NCBI GenBank assembly: GCA_050084515.1
Contig: CM114272.1
Span: forward strand, 372,001-436,000
Direction: 5' to 3'
DNA from: Blasia pusilla
Lineage: Eukaryota; Marchantiophyta; Marchantiopsida; Blasiales
Length of the DNA: 64,000 bases
Of the stretch, positions 60,056 to 64,000 are shown piece by piece. A model generated the notes under the pieces. The model had not been told where the DNA came from. It did no database searches and saw nothing but the letters and a program-made list of their open reading frames with translations. Every line of letters begins with the position of its first letter. Position 1 is the stretch's first letter. Both the position numbers and the translations under genes were made by a program.

Positions 60056-61079
60056 TTACTGGTGGTTGGAGTTTCCTTGAGGTCCGCCTTCTTTGTCATC
60101 TTCTTGCATATGTCCTCCTTCAAGATGATTGAGGGGGCGACGATATGGCCTATTTCCGAGCCTACGAAGATGATAATTCATGGCTATATGACCATATCTA
60201 CCACACTCAAAATATTGGCGTGTATCTCTTCGGACTTGGGAATTCTCTCCCTCCTCTAGGAACCTCGACCCCGTCGGTTCGAGGAGCAATCCCTTGTATG
60301 TTGGGGTTCCAATCTCTCTCCATTGGCACCCTTCCATTATACCTTCGCGGTGCACAACCATCTCGTGCTCGAAGGTTATCCAACTCCATGGGTATGGGTC
60401 CGTACTGATTGTTCATGGAAGCAACCATCTCTCCTCCTCCTTCGTACATATTTGCCATACGTTGGGCACATGCGATTGCTTCATTAATATCTTTTGGGTT
60501 GTCTTGAATCACCTCTTGACGCACCTTCCTCTTCAAACCTCTCTTGAATAGATCGAGAGCTTCTAGCCCACTCATGTCACGGATTTGTATCTGCAAGTCA
60601 CGAAACTCTTCGATGTAGTTTTCCACAGTGCCTTTCTGCTCCAGTCGCCATAATTTCATTTTAGCAGTGAGGATTGGATCCACAGCTTGGAAATTTTGCA
60701 GTAGCCCTTGCTTCATTCCGCTCCAGTTGATTTGTTGAGTTGTTTCAATCAAGGATCTCTCCCATCCTTGATACCATGTCAATGCTCGATCGATTAATCA
60801 AGATCTTACGAACATCCCTGCAATATGATCATCAATGCTGAAAAGGGATAAATGGATTTCCATCCGAGTGATCCAACCCTCTAATACCCCTACGGCTCGA
60901 CTTTCTTTATATGGTTCTACCCTGCATGCCTTTGTCATTTTCAATATCAATGATGCTTGAGCATTCATCTCCATCACTCTTTGTGCTGCTTGGGCCACCA
61001 ATGCTCGTGCCCTTAAGGTTTTGTCACTCTCCCTAGAAGGCACGACACTTGTGGTTTCCGTCTCCATCCCACCTATCGG

Positions 61080-61115
<36 letters not shown>

Positions 61116-61227
61116 TTCTGACCAAAGCAACTTCTTGTGCTAATTCTTGGACTTGGTTTTGACTTTGATCAAATGCAACTCTCAACTCTCTCAATTCACG
61201 AATCATATCCCTCAAAGTTTCTTCCAT
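60056..61227 (-). pseudogene. Chromovirus gag
   Basis: ATG at 61,227 starts a helical segment that runs into RERERERE, encoded by a CT/GA microsatellite (61,110-61,085); the frame changes there. 61,067-60,798 covers the first capsid part, ending at a TGA after VRS, and 60,782-60,207 continues in the same frame with LTWYQGWERSL and YIEEFRDLQ, the capsid core. A frameshift near 60,240 leads to the nucleocapsid, QYFECGRYGHIAMNYH, where two of the four zinc-knuckle ligands (first and last Cys) are Tyr. Gag packages element RNA; this copy cannot form a normal zinc knuckle. Confidence 0.8.
61085..61110. repeat. (CT)n microsatellite inside gag
   Basis: Thirteen CT units. On the coding strand this is (GA)n, coding alternating Arg-Glu. 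The reading frame before and after it differs, so a length change in the repeat probably broke gag. Confidence 0.9.
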
Positions 61228-61272
61228 GATCGCTTTGACTTTCCCCGACCCTTTACTATCACTCTAATATAA

Positions 61273-61834
61273 GATCAAGATATACACATGCCAATTTCGC
61301 ACAATAGGGACTACAAAAGGCAGTGTTGACGCAATGACTTCATCATAATACTCTTGGCGAAACTCCCTCACCATAAACTCTCTATATGCTATCTTAGGTT
61401 GACAAACCACATGGACTATACATAAGTGTTAAAAAATACTTGTAAGGGCCTATTCAAATCCATTCCCCATATCTCTTCTAAAACAATATATAAATAGTGC
61501 AATCCCACACACGATCATATGTAACAATAGGGAGGATCACCGGACAGCGAGACTCCATCACTTGCGTCATCAAAACTTCACCAAAGTGATATACGAGGTA
61601 TCTCGTGAACGAGTGTCTATCTACATATAAGAGTTTGATGGTGAACGGATTAAGAAACGGGAAATTAGGAGCCATTCTCGCTCCCCCTCCATCCATTACC
61701 TGCAAAACAACCCTTCCCCCTTACTCTACTTGCAGCTCAACAGCCACTGCCAGCCTCTAACAACATATCTACTCTAAACATTGTATCATTACTTGGGCAT
61801 CCTTCCAAGAGGGATAATCCAGTCTCGTTGGAAT
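61273..61834 (-). other. Presumed inner part of the 5' LTR or leader
   Basis: This stretch lies between the shared outer repeat (61,835-62,132) and the primer-site-like sequence at 61,259-61,272. It has no match in the left copy. It could be the R-U5 part of the 5' LTR or unrelated inserted sequence. Confidence 0.35.
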
Positions 61835-62132
61835 CAAGGCCTCTCGTCTTCCTTTATATACTTAGAGATAGATACAATGAAGACAAATTAGCTCTACCTA
61901 TTCTTATGCCACATGTCCTACTCTCATAGCATGAGAGGATCTCCTTTGGACTCTAATGTCCCAACCTCATCTTCCTCAACCTCATCCTTATTTTCCTTTT
62001 CACCAACCTATGGCCCCACTCTCATCTTTATCTCATGTATATTGTCTTTTCTCTTTTTGGTTGATTCTTTCCCACTTATGCGCTTCATGTGATAGATTCT
62101 AACTTAACTATGACTAACAAAGGATTGTTACA
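61835..62132 (-). repeat. Right terminal repeat copy (5' LTR, upstream part) of the chromovirus
   Basis: The minus strand starts TGTAACAATCCTTTGTTAG at 62,132 and matches the left copy through the TATA box (61,860-61,853). An insertion of about 14 bp (CTCAACCTCATCCT-like, about 61,969-61,985) distinguishes it. Confidence 0.8.
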
Positions 62133-63240
62133 GGTTCAAAGCTAATGCCCACTTTCAAATCCTTTCCAAATAAGTAAATCTCACATTCGCTTGAGGATAC
62201 CCAAGCAAATGTGAGATATACATCGAGGTTGTATGTCGCATAGTTCAAATTTTTCACAATCATTCCTTGGGCATATATTTCAATGGCTATGCTAAAAAGA
62301 ATATTTTTAGGCCTTTTTGTCAACTCTGGTGCTATGTGCCTACAAGATTTTTTTGTTCATGCTGCCTCCATCTATGAGGTGACTCTATGCACTCATCATT
62401 CCACATAGCATTTCCCCAATCTCCAACCCCGATGTATGGGTTTTAGTTGGATCCAAAATGGATAAAAATGTTCCTAGCATGAACGTTGGTATTAAAAACT
62501 CCACGCTTGTTGACAGTCTCCATGGTACAAAGAAGAATAACCACAAGTTGGACGACATTTGATGCTATCGCGAGACATTTTGATCTTTTCCAACTCTCCT
62601 AAATTAGCCCCACCATTCTTCAAGGCATAGCATGCTTGCAACCAATTTTCAAGGTGCCCACCATTCCAATATGGATAGATGTAATGCAATGGATCTTCCA
62701 ACAACCTTCCCACCATGCAAACAACACCGCAATGTAAAATTGTTGCAAATATCTCCTCGCACATCATCGATTTTCTTGAAAATTATCGAGATGATTCCTT
62801 AAACACCTTGATGCAATAGTACATATCTTCACTAAAGCCAAGGATTTTGTTTATTTTACAACGATATACAGTTCCATGTAAGCCTGATCCCATAATATCC
62901 TTAAGATCATCTCCTACTAATAGGTTCTTTAAAAAATCCACGTAACTTCATATGGAACTAACAATGTTTGCCCCACGAAAGTACTACATCCCTTGAAAAG
63001 ACGTTGACCATTTCTTAACTCTACACTAAATCTTTCTATGAGAGCTATCTGTACAACATTCAGCTTCTCATTCTTATATATCTTGAGATCGACATATACT
63101 CTCTCCAGATGAACACCTTGTTGGGCACAAAATTCACTTAACCTATTGGCCTCTTTGGCATTCACTTCCCAACTAAATAAATTCCTTTGAAACTCTCTTG
63201 GACAATCTTTGAAATTCCAAGGCGTAGTCATGGAAACCAT
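62133..63240 (-). pseudogene. Protein kinase pseudogene interrupted by the chromovirus
   Basis: An upstream frame (63,240-62,929) precedes the kinase domain. The Gly loop reads MGSGLHGTVYRCK (62,890-62,864 region), then YCIKVFKE with the ATP-binding Lys (codon 62,809-62,807). The frame continues across a TAA to CEEIFATILHC, MVGRLLEDP and YPYWNGGHLENWL. Subdomain VI shows HGD near 62,520. In a shifted frame ARNIFIHF and IGVGDWG follow, the metal-binding DFG appearing as DWG. APEL, then IEIYAQGMIV (62,340-62,250) match subdomains VIII-IX. The reading stops at 62,132 where the LTR begins. The kinase family is not recognised and the C-lobe end is missing. Confidence 0.65.
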
Positions 63241-64000
63241 CCATACCCCTTGAAATGTAGGATCGTCTCTTCTCTAATGTAAGTTGGAAAAATCAGTCTA
63301 ACCATGCCTCTCTTCTAGCCATGTTGAATTCATACATGGAATTTACTCTTTGCCTCTTAGTGCTATCGTTAGACATAATTCAATTATCATCTACTCTCGA
63401 TGACCCAGTCCTACTAGACATTTCGCTCGGATAAAGGAAATAAGAAGATCTCTTAAAAAAACCAAGAAAAGAAATGTACAGGTTGAGATAAGGAACTACC
63501 AAAAAGATAATGATGTGAGATGCTTAAAAAATGGCTCAGCAATATACATGGGCGTGAATGATGGAATTGAAGTCTTGGTTTAGGATTGGGCGCTCAAAGG
63601 GAATATATGCGTGTTTAGTTAAGTTTCCTTGATCACCTCCACATCCCGGGTGTGCTAAGGAGAAGCAATGAGACAAATCTAAAACTCGAGTCTATGGATC
63701 GAAAATCTCAAAATCACCAAACAAGTTTAGTGACACAAGATATTTCCATACTCACAACCTCTCATCTAATGTGGAATCAATTAGATTTTTTTAGGACACA
63801 ACAAGGAGGGAAAATATCCAAGTTGGTGATAAATAAAATCCTACTATCCCCAAGAGGTTCACAACAGATTTTCTCAAAATTCCTTGTAATCTTGGAAGCC
63901 CTAGCCCTCAAGGCACTAATGAATTTGGAGCCTAATCCAAAATATCTCTCAAAGAAAAGGAGCAAACATGGAAAATCAAGATAATTGGAATTACTTAGCC
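63241..64000. other. No recognised gene
   Basis: The plus-strand frame 63,652-63,984 (110 codons, Lys/Ser-rich) runs nearly to the window edge and lacks motifs. The stretch may hold the 5' part of the kinase pseudogene on the minus strand. Confidence 0.25.

Larger units (their letters stand above)
56340..62132 (-). mobile_element. Ty3/gypsy chromovirus, degenerate
   Basis: Minus-strand order: LTR start (62,132), gag (about 61,227-60,056), protease, reverse transcriptase, RNase H, integrase, chromodomain (about 56,980-56,700), polypurine tract, LTR. The chromodomain places it among plant chromoviruses, which use it to guide insertion into particular chromatin. A decayed tRNA-Met-like primer site, TTATATTAGAGTGA, lies at 61,272-61,259; if real, the 5' LTR would be about 860 bp. 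At least seven premature stops and two frameshifts are visible. The right edge interrupts a kinase pseudogene; the expected 5-bp duplication (GGTTC at 62,133-62,137) was not found on the left. Confidence 0.85.

Noticed and set aside
1-64000. tRNA or rRNA genes
   Set aside because: I scanned for the conserved T-arm GGTTCRANNCC pattern and found only isolated words (for example near 45,239 and 62,133) without a cloverleaf; no rRNA sequence recognised.

Overview
This is nuclear DNA of a land plant. Spliced genes with GT-AG introns lie among dense, decayed transposable elements (TEs) typical of plants: CACTA, Helitron, hAT, Ty1/copia and a chromodomain Ty3/gypsy. Two further retroelement proteins, and an SMP-30/regucalcin-like gene, look like forms I associate with seedless plants (bryophytes, lycophytes, ferns). 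A seedless plant is therefore my best guess; this rests on motif memory, not on a search. All coordinates and gene models were read by eye.

Layout. 1-1.8 kb: AT-rich, unrecognised, with one local duplication. 1.806-8.261 kb: a complete CACTA transposon with a TAT target duplication; it holds a broken host PHD-finger gene and no recognisable transposase. 8.3-10.8 kb: a Ty1/copia remnant and unassigned DNA. 10.8-21.3 kb: a more balanced-composition host island with two convincing genes, a three-exon PLAC8 gene (+) and a two-exon SMP-30/gluconolactonase-like gene (-). 21.3-25.8 kb: AT-rich DNA ending in a hAT transposase pseudogene. 25.784-27.481 kb: eight head-to-tail 212-bp mini-Helitrons. 28.223-35.696 kb: a larger Helitron with clean A^T-flanked termini, carrying a broken Rep/helicase gene and unrelated inserted DNA. 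35.7-40.45 kb: unassigned DNA ending in the right terminus of a second CACTA element. 40.45-41.6 kb: a broken retroelement gene combining a retropepsin-like domain and a cytosine-5 DNA methyltransferase-like domain, followed by two adjacent perfect hairpins. 41.8-50.6 kb: a second balanced-composition island without a gene I can name. 51.4-53.7 kb: a reverse-transcriptase pseudogene. 54-56 kb: coding-like minus-strand fragments. 56.3-62.13 kb: a chromovirus on the minus strand, inserted in a protein kinase pseudogene at 62.13-63.24 kb.

Only the PLAC8 and SMP-30 genes look intact. Almost every TE gene has stops or frameshifts, and many of the changes I could check are C-to-T or G-to-A transitions, as expected of old methylated TE DNA. 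The most interesting items are the mini-Helitron array, whose internal junctions lack exactly the CTAG terminus, the methyltransferase-bearing retroelement, the host-gene capture by CACTA, and the loss of a conserved metal-binding Glu in the otherwise intact SMP-30 protein.
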